Source of the DNA: Pseudomonas sp. ML96
GTDB taxonomy: Bacteria > Pseudomonadota > Gammaproteobacteria > Pseudomonadales > Pseudomonadaceae
NCBI RefSeq assembly: GCF_000761545.1
Contig: NZ_JPMY01000017.1
Location: 1 to 39,369, forward strand
Direction: 5' to 3'
DNA: 39,369 nucleotides
Position numbers and translations under genes: made by a program. This document shows positions 16,112-24,533 of the stretch, one piece after another. Below the pieces are notes generated by a model. That model did no database searches. It was not told where the DNA came from and was given only the letters and a program-made list of their open reading frames with translations. How positions within the stretch are numbered: the first letter of the stretch is position 1; every line of letters starts with the position of its first letter.

Positions 16112-16343
16112 GCTTATCGTCCTTGAAAGTTGAGGCAATGGAGGGCCAGAGGCGTCGGCATCCGGCCGGCGCGGCATTTTCGGTGATCGGGACTGATGAG
16201 GGCGTGAAGTGAGTCGCAAGCTGGTGGCCAACGATATTGGCCGTTTTGACGTTTTTTTCAGGCCTTTTTTACGCAGCGGCAACGTTTCCTTCCCTAGATT
16301 GCCACCCAAGCTCGAATACCTCGGGCATTGATGGGGGCATTCC

Positions 16344-17105
16344 ATGAACAAGCTACCTCAGATAACCCTGGCCTTCTGGGTGATGAAAATCTGTGCCACG
16401 ACCCTGGGGGAGACCGCAGGCGATCTGTTATCCATGACCCTGAACATCGGTTATGCGCTCAGCTCGCTACTGCTCATCAGTCTCTTCATCATGTCCCTGC
16501 TCGGCCAGTTGCGGGCCCGGACTTATCAGCCTGCGCTGTACTGGACGGTGATTCTGATGACCAGTACCGCGGGGACTACCATGTCCGACTTCATGGACCG
16601 GACTCTCGGCCTGGGGTATGCCACGGGGTCGGCCATCCTCATTTCTCTGCTGATCATGGTGCTGGCCAGCTGGCGAGCGAGTGAGAAGTCATTGTCCGTA
16701 GATCACATCACCACGCGTCGTGGCGAGCTGTTCTACTGGGGCGCGATACTGGTTTCCAACACATTGGGCACTGCCCTCGGCGACTACCTCGCAGACGACT
16801 CGGGGCTGGGCTTCGCCGGCGGCGCATTGCTCATCGGCAGCCTGCTGGTGGCGGTCGTGCTGGCTTACTACGGCACGCGCATTTCGCGAGTGGCGCTGTT
16901 CTGGCTGGCCTTCGTCCTGACCCGGCCCTTCGGTGCCACCCTGGGCGACGTTCTGACCAAGAGCACCGACAAGGGTGGCCTTGATCTGGGCACCATTGGC
17001 TCGTCGGGTGTGCTGGCGGCCATATTGCTGGCCATGGTGTGCTTCAGCCTCTGGTCTATGCGGCAGTCTCGGCGTCTGGAGCCGGTCATGCTGCGCGAGG
17101 ACTAA
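16344..17105 (+). CDS. Multi-span membrane protein with four internal repeats (COG4705-like)
   Basis: 253-residue integral membrane protein, all hydrophobic hairpins. Four copies of a unit of about 55 residues can be aligned: FWVMKICATTLGETAGDLLS (from about 11), YWTVILMTSTAGTTMSDFMD (about 72), YWGAILVSNTLGTALGDYLA (about 132) and FWLAFVLTRPFGATLGDVLT (about 187). Each has a small-residue/Thr stretch ending in Gly/Ser-Asp, usually followed by LGYA or LGFA. It resembles proteins annotated as uncharacterised membrane-anchored protein COG4705. The regularly spaced intramembrane acidic residues suggest a cation-handling channel or transporter, but that is inference. A terminator follows at 17125-17148. 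Confidence 0.8.
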   Translation: MNKLPQITLAFWVMKICATTLGETAGDLLSMTLNIGYALSSLLLISLFIMSLLGQLRARTYQPALYWTVILMTSTAGTTMSDFMDRTLGLGYATGSAILISLLIMVLASWRASEKSLSVDHITTRRGELFYWGAILVSNTLGTALGDYLADDSGLGFAGGALLIGSLLVAVVLAYYGTRISRVALFWLAFVLTRPFGATLGDVLTKSTDKGGLDLGTIGSSGVLAAILLAMVCFSLWSMRQSRRLEPVMLRED

Positions 17106-17124
17106 ACCGAGGCAGCGGATATGA

Positions 17125-17148
17125 AAACGGGGCCCTGGGGCCCCGTTT
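17125..17148. terminator. Terminator shared by the membrane protein and DAHP synthase genes
   Basis: AAACGGGG (17125-17132) pairs with CCCCGTTT (17141-17148), with CC-GG extending the stem. The T-run is short on both sides, so strength is uncertain. It sits between convergent genes. Confidence 0.7.
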
Positions 17149-17164
17149 CCTGTTCTGACCTGCG

Positions 17165-18508
17165 TCAGGCGCGCGCCTGTTTCAGCGTCTCGGCGATCAT
17201 GAAGGCCAGTTCCAGCGACTGGTCGGCGTTCATGCGTGGGTCGCAGTGGGTGTGGTAGCGGTCCGACAGGCCGTCCTCGGTGATCGGCCGCGAGCCGCCG
17301 ATGCACTCGGTGACGTTCTGCCCGGTCATCTCGATGTGGATGCCGCCGGCGTGGGTGCCCTCGGCGCGGTGCACCTGGAAGAACTGCTTCACCTCGGAGA
17401 GGATCTGCGCGAAGTCGCGGGTCTTGTAGCCGCTGGAGGCCTTGATGGTGTTGCCGTGCATGGGGTCGGAGCTCCACAGCACCTGGCGACCTTCTTCCTT
17501 CACCTTGCGCAGCAGGCGCGGGAAGTTGGCCTCGACCTTGTCGGCGCCCATGCGCACGATCAGGTTGAGGCGGCCCGGATCGTTGTCCGGGTTGAGCACG
17601 TCGATCAGGCGGATCAGCTCGTCCGGGTCCATGCTCGGACCGACCTTGACCCCGATGGGGTTCTCGATGCCGCGCATGAATTCGACGTGGGCGCCGTCCA
17701 GTTGGCGGGTGCGGTCGCCGATCCACAGCATGTGCGCGGAGCAGTCGTACCAGCGCCCGGTAAGGCTGTCTTGGCGCACGAAGGCCTGCTCGTAGTTCAG
17801 CAGCAGCGCCTCGTGGGCGGTGAAGAAGCTGACTTCGCGCAGCTGCGGCGCGCTGTCCATGCCGACCGCGCGCATAAAGGCGAGGGTTTCGTCGATGCGG
17901 TTGGCCAGCTGGTGGTACTTCTCGGAAAGCGCCGAGTTGGCGATGAAGTCCAGGTTCCACTGGTGCACCTGGTGCACGTCGGCGAAGCCGCCTTGGGCGA
18001 AGGCGCGCAGCAGGTTGAGGCTGGCGGTGGCCTGGTGGTAGGCCTGCAGCAGACGGTCCGGGTCCGGTACGCGGCTAACGGCGTCGAAGCCGATGCCATT
18101 GACGATGTCGCCGCGGTAGGCCGGCAGGGTCACGCCATCGATGGTCTCGCTGCCGGAAGAACGCGGCTTGGCGAACTGGCCGGCCATGCGCCCGACTTTC
18201 ACCACCGGGCAGCCGGCGGCGAAGGTCATGACGATGGCCATCTGCAGCATCACCTTGAAGGTGTCGCGGATCTTCGCCGCGCTGAATTCGGCGAAGCTCT
18301 CGGCGCAGTCGCCGCCCTGCAGCAGGAAGGCACGACCCTGGGTAACCTCGGCGAACTGGCGGCGCAGCTCACGGGCCTCGCCGGCGAACACCAGCGGCGG
18401 GTAGCCGGCCAGGGTCTGCTCCACGCGGGCCAGGTGGGCGGCATCGGGGTATTCGGGTTGCTGCTGGATGGGGTGCTTTCTCCAGCTTTCGGGGCTCCAG
18501 GCGTGCAT
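17165..18508 (-). CDS. Class II 3-deoxy-7-phosphoheptulonate (DAHP) synthase
   Basis: First enzyme of the shikimate pathway, joining phosphoenolpyruvate and erythrose 4-phosphate. The 447-residue length and [13 protein letters not shown] start fit the plant/actinobacterial-type AroA-II class, which Pseudomonas carries beside class I enzymes. Visible family segments: [10 protein letters not shown] (metal-binding Cys), [21 protein letters not shown] (metal His), [15 protein letters not shown] and [10 protein letters not shown]. The start at 18508 gives the canonical N-terminus. The 337-base region upstream holds a hairpin array and a possible 17-codon reading frame (18595-18542), but no obvious aromatic-rich attenuator peptide. 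It could serve primary aromatic synthesis or a secondary pathway; no phenazine genes are nearby. Confidence 0.94.
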   Translation of the reverse strand: MHAWSPESWRKHPIQQQPEYPDAAHLARVEQTLAGYPPLVFAGEARELRRQFAEVTQGRAFLLQGGDCAESFAEFSAAKIRDTFKVMLQMAIVMTFAAGCPVVKVGRMAGQFAKPRSSGSETIDGVTLPAYRGDIVNGIGFDAVSRVPDPDRLLQAYHQATASLNLLRAFAQGGFADVHQVHQWNLDFIANSALSEKYHQLANRIDETLAFMRAVGMDSAPQLREVSFFTAHEALLLNYEQAFVRQDSLTGRWYDCSAHMLWIGDRTRQLDGAHVEFMRGIENPIGVKVGPSMDPDELIRLIDVLNPDNDPGRLNLIVRMGADKVEANFPRLLRKVKEEGRQVLWSSDPMHGNTIKASSGYKTRDFAQILSEVKQFFQVHRAEGTHAGGIHIEMTGQNVTECIGGSRPITEDGLSDRYHTHCDPRMNADQSLELAFMIAETLKQARA

Positions 18509-18629
18509 CGGACTTCTCGCGGCTAATCGGTTGCCGGCATGTTAACCCCGCAGGACGCGGCAGGTCAGCCGATAGCTGTGATTGAGCGAGTGCATGACAG
18601 GCACGGAAGATGAGGGGTAAGGAAGGAGC

Positions 18630-18808
18630 ATCCGCAGAGGTCGGCCTGCCAACGAATACTTGGCTGCCGACAGGGTGACCCCTGCGGATACGTAACGACG
18701 CCAGCGGCATCCCGAATACATGGCTGGGATGGTCGCTGGCGTCGCCCCGGCTGGGCCGGGACTCGGCGCTCTTGCTGGCGCCTGATCTATCGAGGGCTAG
18801 CCCTCGAT
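18630..18808. repeat. Array of intergenic hairpins with a 60-bp repeated core
   Basis: Four stems follow each other. H1 (18630-18689): ATCCGCAG...CTGCGGAT, inner GTCGGC...GCCGAC and GCCAA...TTGGC. H2 (18696-18744): CGACGCCAGCG...CGCTGGCGTCG with ATCCC...GGGAT inside. H3 (18746-18760): CCCGGC-TGG-GCCGGG. H4 (18789-18808): a perfect 20-base palindrome around GGGCTAGCCC. The loops of H1 and H2 contain CGAATACTTGGCTG (18653-18666) and CGAATACATGGCTG (18713-18726), exactly 60 bases apart. No gene fits. It lies between the amidohydrolase stop and the DAHP synthase start, both minus strand. Confidence 0.75.
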
Positions 18809-18845
18809 CGAACCCTCTCCGATGGGGGAGGCGAGGGATGAATCT

Positions 18846-20633
18846 TCAGGCGGTTGCCGGCTGAAAGACGCGTACCGGCGCCGTGCGTGGCTGTACATCG
18901 CGGCCTTGCAGGAAGCGCCCGTAGCCCTGGGCCTTGCCCAGATCGTCCGGGAATTCCTGCTCGCGCCGGTAGGCGATGCGGCCGTTGATCAGGGTGGCAT
19001 CCACCGCGTCGTCGTTACGTTTGACCACCCGCACCAGGCCGAGCACTTCCATGGGCGCCTCGCTCATGTCATCGAGTTCGTCGGTCAGCCCGGCGGGATT
19101 GACGATGACCAGGTCGGCGCGGTCGCCGACGCGGATATAGCCGGCGTCGACGCCGATGAAGTCGGCCAGCTCACCACTGCAGCGGCGTACGGCCTGGCCC
19201 AGTTCCATGAACGGGGTGCCGGCCAGTTGCGCGTCACGCACGTACTTGAGGAAGCGCAGCGGGAAGTTGTACTGGGCGATGGAACGCAGATGCGCGCCGG
19301 AGTCGGCGAAGCCCGGCTGGGTCCACGGGCTGGACAGCAGCTTGTGCATCACCGGCAGGCGCTGGTTGCCGTAGCAGGTGGTCCACTTCAGCGCCTCGCG
19401 GTACTGGCAGGCCAACTCGAAGTAGGCGTCCACCGCATCCAGGCCACGGGCCTGGCCGAGTTGCTTGAAGTTCTTGCCGACCATCGAGGCGTCCGGGCAC
19501 TCGGTCACCCAGCAGTCGGAGAAGTCGCGGTGCCACAGGCCCTTAGTCAGCACGGCCTTGACCTGCTTCTTGAACAGGGCGCGGAACTCCGGTTCCAGCA
19601 CCTTGGCGTACAGCTCGTCGGGGTCCTTGATGTTGCGCAGGATCTCGCCGGCGCCGAATTCCTCGAAGGCGTTCACGTTGAGGCCTTCCAGGCGCAGGGT
19701 GAACGGTGCCGGCAGGGTCTGCCAGCGGAAGTTGCCGCGCAGCACGCGGTTGGCCAACCAGCCGGAGAAGCGGGTGAAGCGGTGCAGCAGCGGCTGCGAC
19801 TTGAGGTCCAGGGCAGTCAGCATCGAGCACTTGAGCGGGGTGCGGAACCAGCCGTGGGCCTGCCAGAGGAAGGCGAACACGTTGACCTTGGTCACTGCGT
19901 TCGGCGCACCCTGCATCACCGCACCACGCCGACGCAGGATGGCGAACAGGCGCGAGAACTCCTTCCAGCTGGCGAAGGTCGAGGGCAGCGGGCTGGACCA
20001 GGCGCGGTCGCCGTCCATCTTGTCCAGTCTCGTGGTCATCACCGAGAGGCCGATGCAACCGGCGTCCAGTGCCTCTTCCAGCAACTGCTCCATACGTTGC
20101 AGCTCGGCCTCGCTCGGCACCACGTCGCTGGTGGCGCGCTCCAGGCCCATCACCGCTACGCGCAGCTCGGAGTGGCCGAGGAAGGAGCTGACATTGGGGC
20201 CCAGTGCCAGCCGGTCATAGAAGGCGCGGTAGCCGGCGGCATCACGCCAGGTCTTCTTCTCCTGCAGGATCGGCAGCACGTATTCGCGCGGCACGGCCTC
20301 GACGCGGGTGAACAGGTCCGAGCAGTCCTCGGCGTCAGCCAGCACCATGCTGATCGAGCAGGAACCGATGGTCACGCTGGTCACGCCGTGGCGTACCGAT
20401 TCTTTGAGCGCCGGTGCGGCGATCACCTCGGCGTCATAGTGCGAGTGGATTTCCAGAAAGCCCGGGGTGACCCACTTGCCGGCGGCATCGAGCACCTCGG
20501 CGCCACTCTCATCCAGCGGACTGAGGCTGACCGCGTCGACCTTGCCATTGCGGATGCCGATATGGCGCGGCACGCCGGGCGCGCCGCTGCCGTCGAAGTA
20601 CAGACCGTTCTTGATGATGATGTCGTAGCTCAT
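18846..20633 (-). CDS. D-aminoacylase-like amidohydrolase
   Basis: 595-residue metal-dependent amidohydrolase of the N-acyl-D-amino-acid deacylase group, which cleaves amide bonds in a TIM barrel with two small beta domains. Visible: start DIIIKNGLYFDGSGAPG, metal HxH in GFLEIHSHYDAEV (about 66-78), the bridging-type Cys in GVTSVTIGSCSIS, a catalytic Asp in GFADSGAHLRS, and C-terminal GDRADLVIVNPA...INGRIAYR. Substrate unknown; N-acyl-D-amino acids or other cyclic/acylated amides are possible. The start at 20633 overlaps the preceding TauE-like stop by ATGA (20630-20633); reading further upstream only runs into that gene. It is the last gene of a five-gene minus-strand run from 24471. Confidence 0.85.
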   Translation of the reverse strand: MSYDIIIKNGLYFDGSGAPGVPRHIGIRNGKVDAVSLSPLDESGAEVLDAAGKWVTPGFLEIHSHYDAEVIAAPALKESVRHGVTSVTIGSCSISMVLADAEDCSDLFTRVEAVPREYVLPILQEKKTWRDAAGYRAFYDRLALGPNVSSFLGHSELRVAVMGLERATSDVVPSEAELQRMEQLLEEALDAGCIGLSVMTTRLDKMDGDRAWSSPLPSTFASWKEFSRLFAILRRRGAVMQGAPNAVTKVNVFAFLWQAHGWFRTPLKCSMLTALDLKSQPLLHRFTRFSGWLANRVLRGNFRWQTLPAPFTLRLEGLNVNAFEEFGAGEILRNIKDPDELYAKVLEPEFRALFKKQVKAVLTKGLWHRDFSDCWVTECPDASMVGKNFKQLGQARGLDAVDAYFELACQYREALKWTTCYGNQRLPVMHKLLSSPWTQPGFADSGAHLRSIAQYNFPLRFLKYVRDAQLAGTPFMELGQAVRRCSGELADFIGVDAGYIRVGDRADLVIVNPAGLTDELDDMSEAPMEVLGLVRVVKRNDDAVDATLINGRIAYRREQEFPDDLGKAQGYGRFLQGRDVQPRTAPVRVFQPATA

Positions 20634-21367
20634 ACGAGGCTCCAGGGGGCGAGCAGCAGCGTGCCGGTGACCAGCAGCAGGGCGTAGATGGCGATACGGA
20701 AGTGGCGTTCGTCGAAGCGCCGGTGCAGGTGTTCGCCCAGCCACAGGCCGACCAGCAGCAGCGGGGCGTAGGCCAGCACCTGTGGCAGGGCCGGTTGCAG
20801 GCGGCCGTCGACCAGGAAGGCGGCGGTCAGCAGGCTGTTCAAGGTGAACCAGACGCTGACCAGGGTGGCGCGAAAGCGTGCCTTGTCCAGCGTGGTGCCG
20901 GCCAGGCCGTAGACCAGCAGCGGCCCGCCGGAGGCGAACAGGCCGTGGCTGAGGCCGGCTCCGAGGGTGAGCAGGCGGGTCAGCCACTGCGGGCGTACCG
21001 GCAGCGCCGCGGCATGGCGCAGGCGCCACAGTTCGCGCCCGGCGAACCACAGGATCAGCACGCCGAAGCCACGCTTGAGCAGCGCCGCGTCCAGATAAGG
21101 CAGCAGCAGGTAGCCCAGCGCGGTGCCGGCGACCATGCCCGGCAGGATGGTACCGAGCAGCAGGCGGCGGTCGATCTGCGCGCGGTGGCGCCACACCAGG
21201 TAGCCGGTCATGCCGATGTTCAGTGGCACCAGTACCGGCAGTAGCTGCTCGATGGGCAGCAGCAGCGCACCCAGCGACAGGGCGATGACGATGCTGCCAA
21301 AGCCGGTGACGGCCTCGAGGGTGTAGGCGAGCAGGATGAAGGCGCCCAAGGCGTAGGATGCACTCAC
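20630..21367 (-). CDS. TauE/SafE-family membrane transporter
   Basis: 245-residue membrane protein with about eight helices and the family motifs EAVTGFGSIVIALSLGALLLPIEQLLPVLVP (N-terminal half) and GAGLSHGLFASGGPLLVYGLAG (C-terminal half). Family members export sulfite or organic anions. It is a diverged paralogue of the one at 10559: the GxGG loops are GFGS and ASGG here. Both ends overlap neighbours by ATGA (21364-21367 with the SDR, 20630-20633 with the amidohydrolase), indicating tight translational coupling in a catabolic-looking operon. Its substrate may be a product or co-substrate of that pathway (inference). Confidence 0.87.
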   Translation of the reverse strand: MSASYALGAFILLAYTLEAVTGFGSIVIALSLGALLLPIEQLLPVLVPLNIGMTGYLVWRHRAQIDRRLLLGTILPGMVAGTALGYLLLPYLDAALLKRGFGVLILWFAGRELWRLRHAAALPVRPQWLTRLLTLGAGLSHGLFASGGPLLVYGLAGTTLDKARFRATLVSVWFTLNSLLTAAFLVDGRLQPALPQVLAYAPLLLVGLWLGEHLHRRFDERHFRIAIYALLLVTGTLLLAPWSLV

Positions 21368-22191
21368 GGCTGCGGCTCGCCTTGTAGCGCCACTGGGCGG
21401 CTGCCTGGTGGCGGCAGCTCGCCGGCGAAGCGGCGGCTCATCTGCTGGTAGTACAGGCCCGGGGCGATGCGCCAGAGCAGGCTGGCCAGCCAGCTGCCAC
21501 GGTCGGGGAACAGGCGCTCGCGGCCGCTTTGCAGGGCCTTGAGGATTTCCTCGGCCATCCAGGCGGCGCTGCGCACGCTGCCCAGGGTCGAGCGGGTGTG
21601 GCCGGCGGGCTTGCCGTCGGCGCCCAGGGCGTTGCGGTCGATGGGGGTGTCGAGGAAGCTCGGGTAGACCATCAGCAGGCTCACGCCGTCCTGCGCCAGC
21701 TCGGCGCGCAGCACCTCGAAACTCTGCGCCAGGGCGCTCTTCGCCGCGCAGTAACCGGCGCGACCGAGTACCGGCATCCAGCCGGCCATGGAACCGATGG
21801 CGGCGACCTGGCCACGGCTTTCGCGCAGCAGGTTGGCGGCGGCCAGGGTCAGCTCCAGCGGCGCGTGGTAGTCCACCGCCATGACCTTGCGCAGCACCTC
21901 GGGACGGGTCAGCAGGGTTGGCGAGCGATGAGTGATGCCGGCGTTGTTGATCAGCAGATCGAGGCGGCCGAACACGGTGCGGCAGGCGTCGACCAGTTGG
22001 CGGTGCAGCAGCGGGTCGGTGATGTCGCCGGACAGCGCCTCGACCCGCTCGCTGTTGAGTTCGGCCACCCGCGCGGCCAGGCCGGCGGCGTCGATGTCGG
22101 TGAGCAGCAGGCTGTCGCCGCGGGCGTGGCAGGCCTTGGCCAGCTCCCAGCCCAGACCGCTGGCGGCGCCGGTGATCAGGCTGACGCTCAT
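21364..22191 (-). CDS. Short-chain dehydrogenase/reductase
   Basis: 275-residue classical SDR oxidoreductase. The cofactor-binding TGAASGLG is at residues 7-14, LINNAGI near 85-91, catalytic Ser in AAIGSMAGW, and the YCAAK catalytic Tyr-Lys pair near 155-159. Asp at the end of the second strand (LLLTDIDAAG) suggests NAD preference. A C-terminal extension ending IAPGLYYQQMSRRF resembles SDRs annotated with membrane association. ATGA overlaps link it to the BASS transporter before and the TauE-like gene after. Probably oxidises or reduces an alcohol/ketone intermediate of the cluster's substrate; identity unknown. Confidence 0.9.
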   Translation of the reverse strand: MSVSLITGAASGLGWELAKACHARGDSLLLTDIDAAGLAARVAELNSERVEALSGDITDPLLHRQLVDACRTVFGRLDLLINNAGITHRSPTLLTRPEVLRKVMAVDYHAPLELTLAAANLLRESRGQVAAIGSMAGWMPVLGRAGYCAAKSALAQSFEVLRAELAQDGVSLLMVYPSFLDTPIDRNALGADGKPAGHTRSTLGSVRSAAWMAEEILKALQSGRERLFPDRGSWLASLLWRIAPGLYYQQMSRRFAGELPPPGSRPVALQGEPQP

Positions 22192-23105
22192 TGCGCCACC
22201 TCGGCGGCGACCGCGCCGGCCGGGGCGCGGCGCGCCCACAGCAGGGCCAATACCAGGCCGGCCAGCAATTGCCAACAGCCCCAGAATGCGGCGATCAGCA
22301 GCATGCCGCCAGCCTGCGGGAAGAAGGTGAAGATCAACGCCATGCCCAGCGCCGAGTTGTGAATGCCGCTCTCCAGGGTCACCGCACGCACATCGGCGTC
22401 ATTCAGGCGCCACAGCTTGGCGCACAGGTAGCCGAGGCCCAGGGCCAGGGTGTTGAGGGTGACCACCAGCCAGAAGAACAGGTGGAAGTGCTCGATGAAC
22501 TGGTCGAAGTTCTTCACGAAGGCGCCGCCGACGAAGGCCAGCAGCACCAGCAGGGAGAAGTGCCGCAACGGCTTCTCCAGCTTGCGCGCGATCAGCGGGC
22601 GACGCTTGCCCAGGGCCATGCCGGCGAGCATCGGCAGGATCAGCACCAGTACCACCATGGCTAGCAGGTCCAGCGGCTCGACATGGATCTCGGTGAGCAG
22701 CGCACGGGTGTTGGGATTGAGCCCGGCGTACAGAGCGAAGTTGAGCGGGGTGAAGATGCCGGCCGTGAGGCTGGACACCGCGGTGACGCTGGCCGACACC
22801 GCGACGTTGCCGCGCGCCAGCCAGGTCATGATGTTGGAGAAGGTACCGCTGGGGCAGGTGGCGACCAGGATCATGCCCAGGGCCAGCTGCGGGTCGATCG
22901 GCAGCAGCAGGGTCAGGCCGCAGGTGGCCGCCGGCAGCAGCACGAACTGCACCAGCATGCCGATCACCGGCGCCTTGGGCGCGCGCAGGATGCGGCTGAA
23001 ATCGCCGGCACGCAGCTCCAGGGACACGCCGAACATCATCAAGGCGATAATGGCGTTGAGGGCGATCATCGCCGAGGGCGAGAACTCAATATTGACGCTG
23101 GGCAT
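22188..23105 (-). CDS. Bile acid:sodium symporter (BASS) family transporter
   Basis: 305-residue membrane protein with about nine to ten helices. Family features: IALMMFGVSLELRAGDFSRILRAPKAPVIGMLVQFVLLP near the N-terminus, the ATCPSGTFSNIMTWLARGNVAVSASVTAVSSL sodium-site region, and TLESGIHNSALGMALI in the C-terminal half (the second crossover segment). Bacterial members import organic anions with sodium. It starts within the last 20 bases of the flavin monooxygenase gene and overlaps the SDR start by ATGA. As the only obvious importer of the cluster it probably brings in, or moves out, the pathway substrate. Confidence 0.9.
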   Translation of the reverse strand: MPSVNIEFSPSAMIALNAIIALMMFGVSLELRAGDFSRILRAPKAPVIGMLVQFVLLPAATCGLTLLLPIDPQLALGMILVATCPSGTFSNIMTWLARGNVAVSASVTAVSSLTAGIFTPLNFALYAGLNPNTRALLTEIHVEPLDLLAMVVLVLILPMLAGMALGKRRPLIARKLEKPLRHFSLLVLLAFVGGAFVKNFDQFIEHFHLFFWLVVTLNTLALGLGYLCAKLWRLNDADVRAVTLESGIHNSALGMALIFTFFPQAGGMLLIAAFWGCWQLLAGLVLALLWARRAPAGAVAAEVAQ

Positions 23106-24471
23106 CGAGCCGCTCCTCGGTCTGGGTGGTGGGGGCAAGGTCGTGGCGCAGCTCGGCGATATGCGCCTTGAGCGCGGCGCGGTAGCTGTCCTTGTGCACG
23201 TAGTAGGCCATGCGCGGCAGCTTGAGGTAGGCGTAGCCGCCGTCCAGGCGCTGGCCGGAACGCTCCAGCACGATGTCGCGCAGGCGCCGGGCCGAGGCAC
23301 TGTTGCGTTGCTGCTGGAGAATGGCCAGGGCGACCAGCTCGGCCTGCTCGGCGCGGCCCTGCCAACCCAGGCCCGAGGCTTCGATCATGCCGAGCATGAA
23401 CAGGTCGTCGTGCAGCGGGTGGAACACGTTGAGGTAGAGCTGCGGGGCGTCGGCCTCCAGCGGCCAGTTCAGCTCGGAACGGTCGATAAAGGGGTAGTCG
23501 AGCTTGTAGCCGGTGGCCTGCAGGATCAGGTCGTACTCGGCGCTGTCGCCGTTGGCGAAGGTCACCTGCTTGCCGTTCACTACGCGAATGTCGCCGCGCG
23601 GCTGGATATCGCCATGGCCGATATGGTGCAGCACCAGCGAGTTCATCACCGGGTGCGACTCGTACAGGCGGTAGTCCGGGTCGGGCAGGCCGTACTGCGA
23701 GGGCTTGCCGAGCAGGGCGCGGACCATCAGGCCGTCGACCATCTGCTTGAGCCGGCGCGGCAGCTTGATCGCGCCGCCGAAGGTGTCGGTCGGCTTGCCG
23801 AGGATGAACTTGGGCAGGAAGTGGTAACCGCGGCGTACCGACAGGTCGACCGACTGGGCGCGGTGTACGGCATCCACGGCGATGTCGCAGGCCGAGTTGC
23901 CGCAGCCGATCACCAGCACGCGCTTGCCGGCGAACAGCTCGGCATTCTTGTAGGCCGAGGCGTGCAGCAGCTCGCCGTCGAACTGGCCCGGCAGCGCCGG
24001 CTGGTTGGGCGTATGCAGGGTGCCGTTGGCGATCAGCACACCATCGAACTGCCATTCGCGCTGCTTGCCGGCCTGCTCGCTGACCAGTCGCCAGCCGCTG
24101 CTCAGGCGTTCCAGACGCACCACGCGGGTGTCGAACTGGTAGTGCTGGCGCAGGCCGAAGTGCTCGGCGTAGTCGCGGAAGTACTGGCCGATCTGGCTGT
24201 GCTGCGGGTAGGGCGGCACCGCATCGGCCATGGGGAATTCGTCGAACTGGGTCATGCCCTTCGACGAGATCAGGTGCGCCGATTCGTACATGGTGCTGTG
24301 TGGATTGGCGATATCCCACAGGCCGCCGACATCGCTATGCAGTTCGAAGCCGACGAAAGGGATACCATGGCGCTGCAACTGGCGCGCAGCGGCCAGCCCC
24401 ATGGGGCCGGCACCGATGATGGCATGCATGCAAGGCAACTCATTGTTTTTCTGGTTATGTTCCGCAAGCAT
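23086..24471 (-). CDS. Flavin-containing monooxygenase (class B, FMO type)
   Basis: 461-residue (or 447 with the second ATG) FAD/NADPH-dependent monooxygenase. FAD-binding GAGPMG lies at about 20-25, the FMO fingerprint FDGELLHASAY matches FxGxxxHxxx(Y/F), and the NADPH-binding VLVIGCGNSACDIA follows. These fit N- or S-oxygenating FMOs better than Baeyer-Villiger enzymes, whose fingerprint ends in W. Start is uncertain: ATG 24471 or ATG 24429; neither has a strong ribosome-binding site, and the shorter form starts just before the first beta strand. First gene of the minus-strand cluster; the gap to the divergent AraC regulator is only 62 bases. Confidence 0.9.
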   Translation of the reverse strand: MLAEHNQKNNELPCMHAIIGAGPMGLAAARQLQRHGIPFVGFELHSDVGGLWDIANPHSTMYESAHLISSKGMTQFDEFPMADAVPPYPQHSQIGQYFRDYAEHFGLRQHYQFDTRVVRLERLSSGWRLVSEQAGKQREWQFDGVLIANGTLHTPNQPALPGQFDGELLHASAYKNAELFAGKRVLVIGCGNSACDIAVDAVHRAQSVDLSVRRGYHFLPKFILGKPTDTFGGAIKLPRRLKQMVDGLMVRALLGKPSQYGLPDPDYRLYESHPVMNSLVLHHIGHGDIQPRGDIRVVNGKQVTFANGDSAEYDLILQATGYKLDYPFIDRSELNWPLEADAPQLYLNVFHPLHDDLFMLGMIEASGLGWQGRAEQAELVALAILQQQRNSASARRLRDIVLERSGQRLDGGYAYLKLPRMAYYVHKDSYRAALKAHIAELRHDLAPTTQTEERLDAQRQY

Positions 24472-24533
24472 ATGCAGCCACCCGCGCGCCGTAACGGCTC
24501 AATCAGGACCTTCGCCGGTTAATTCGGGACCCC

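Noticed and set aside
18822..20687. 621-residue plus-strand open frame opposite the amidohydrolase
   Set aside because: Composition is dominated by Gln/His/Val/Gly repeats typical of the complement of GC-rich codons; the minus strand holds a full, motif-bearing amidohydrolase.
20634..21194. N-terminal extension of the amidohydrolase to 782 residues
   Set aside because: The extension only reads the TauE-like gene in another frame; family-typical N-terminus and the ATGA overlap place the start at 20633.
22450..24522. 690-residue plus-strand open frame across the BASS and monooxygenase genes
   Set aside because: It spans two recognisable minus-strand genes and shows no domain; a codon-usage shadow.
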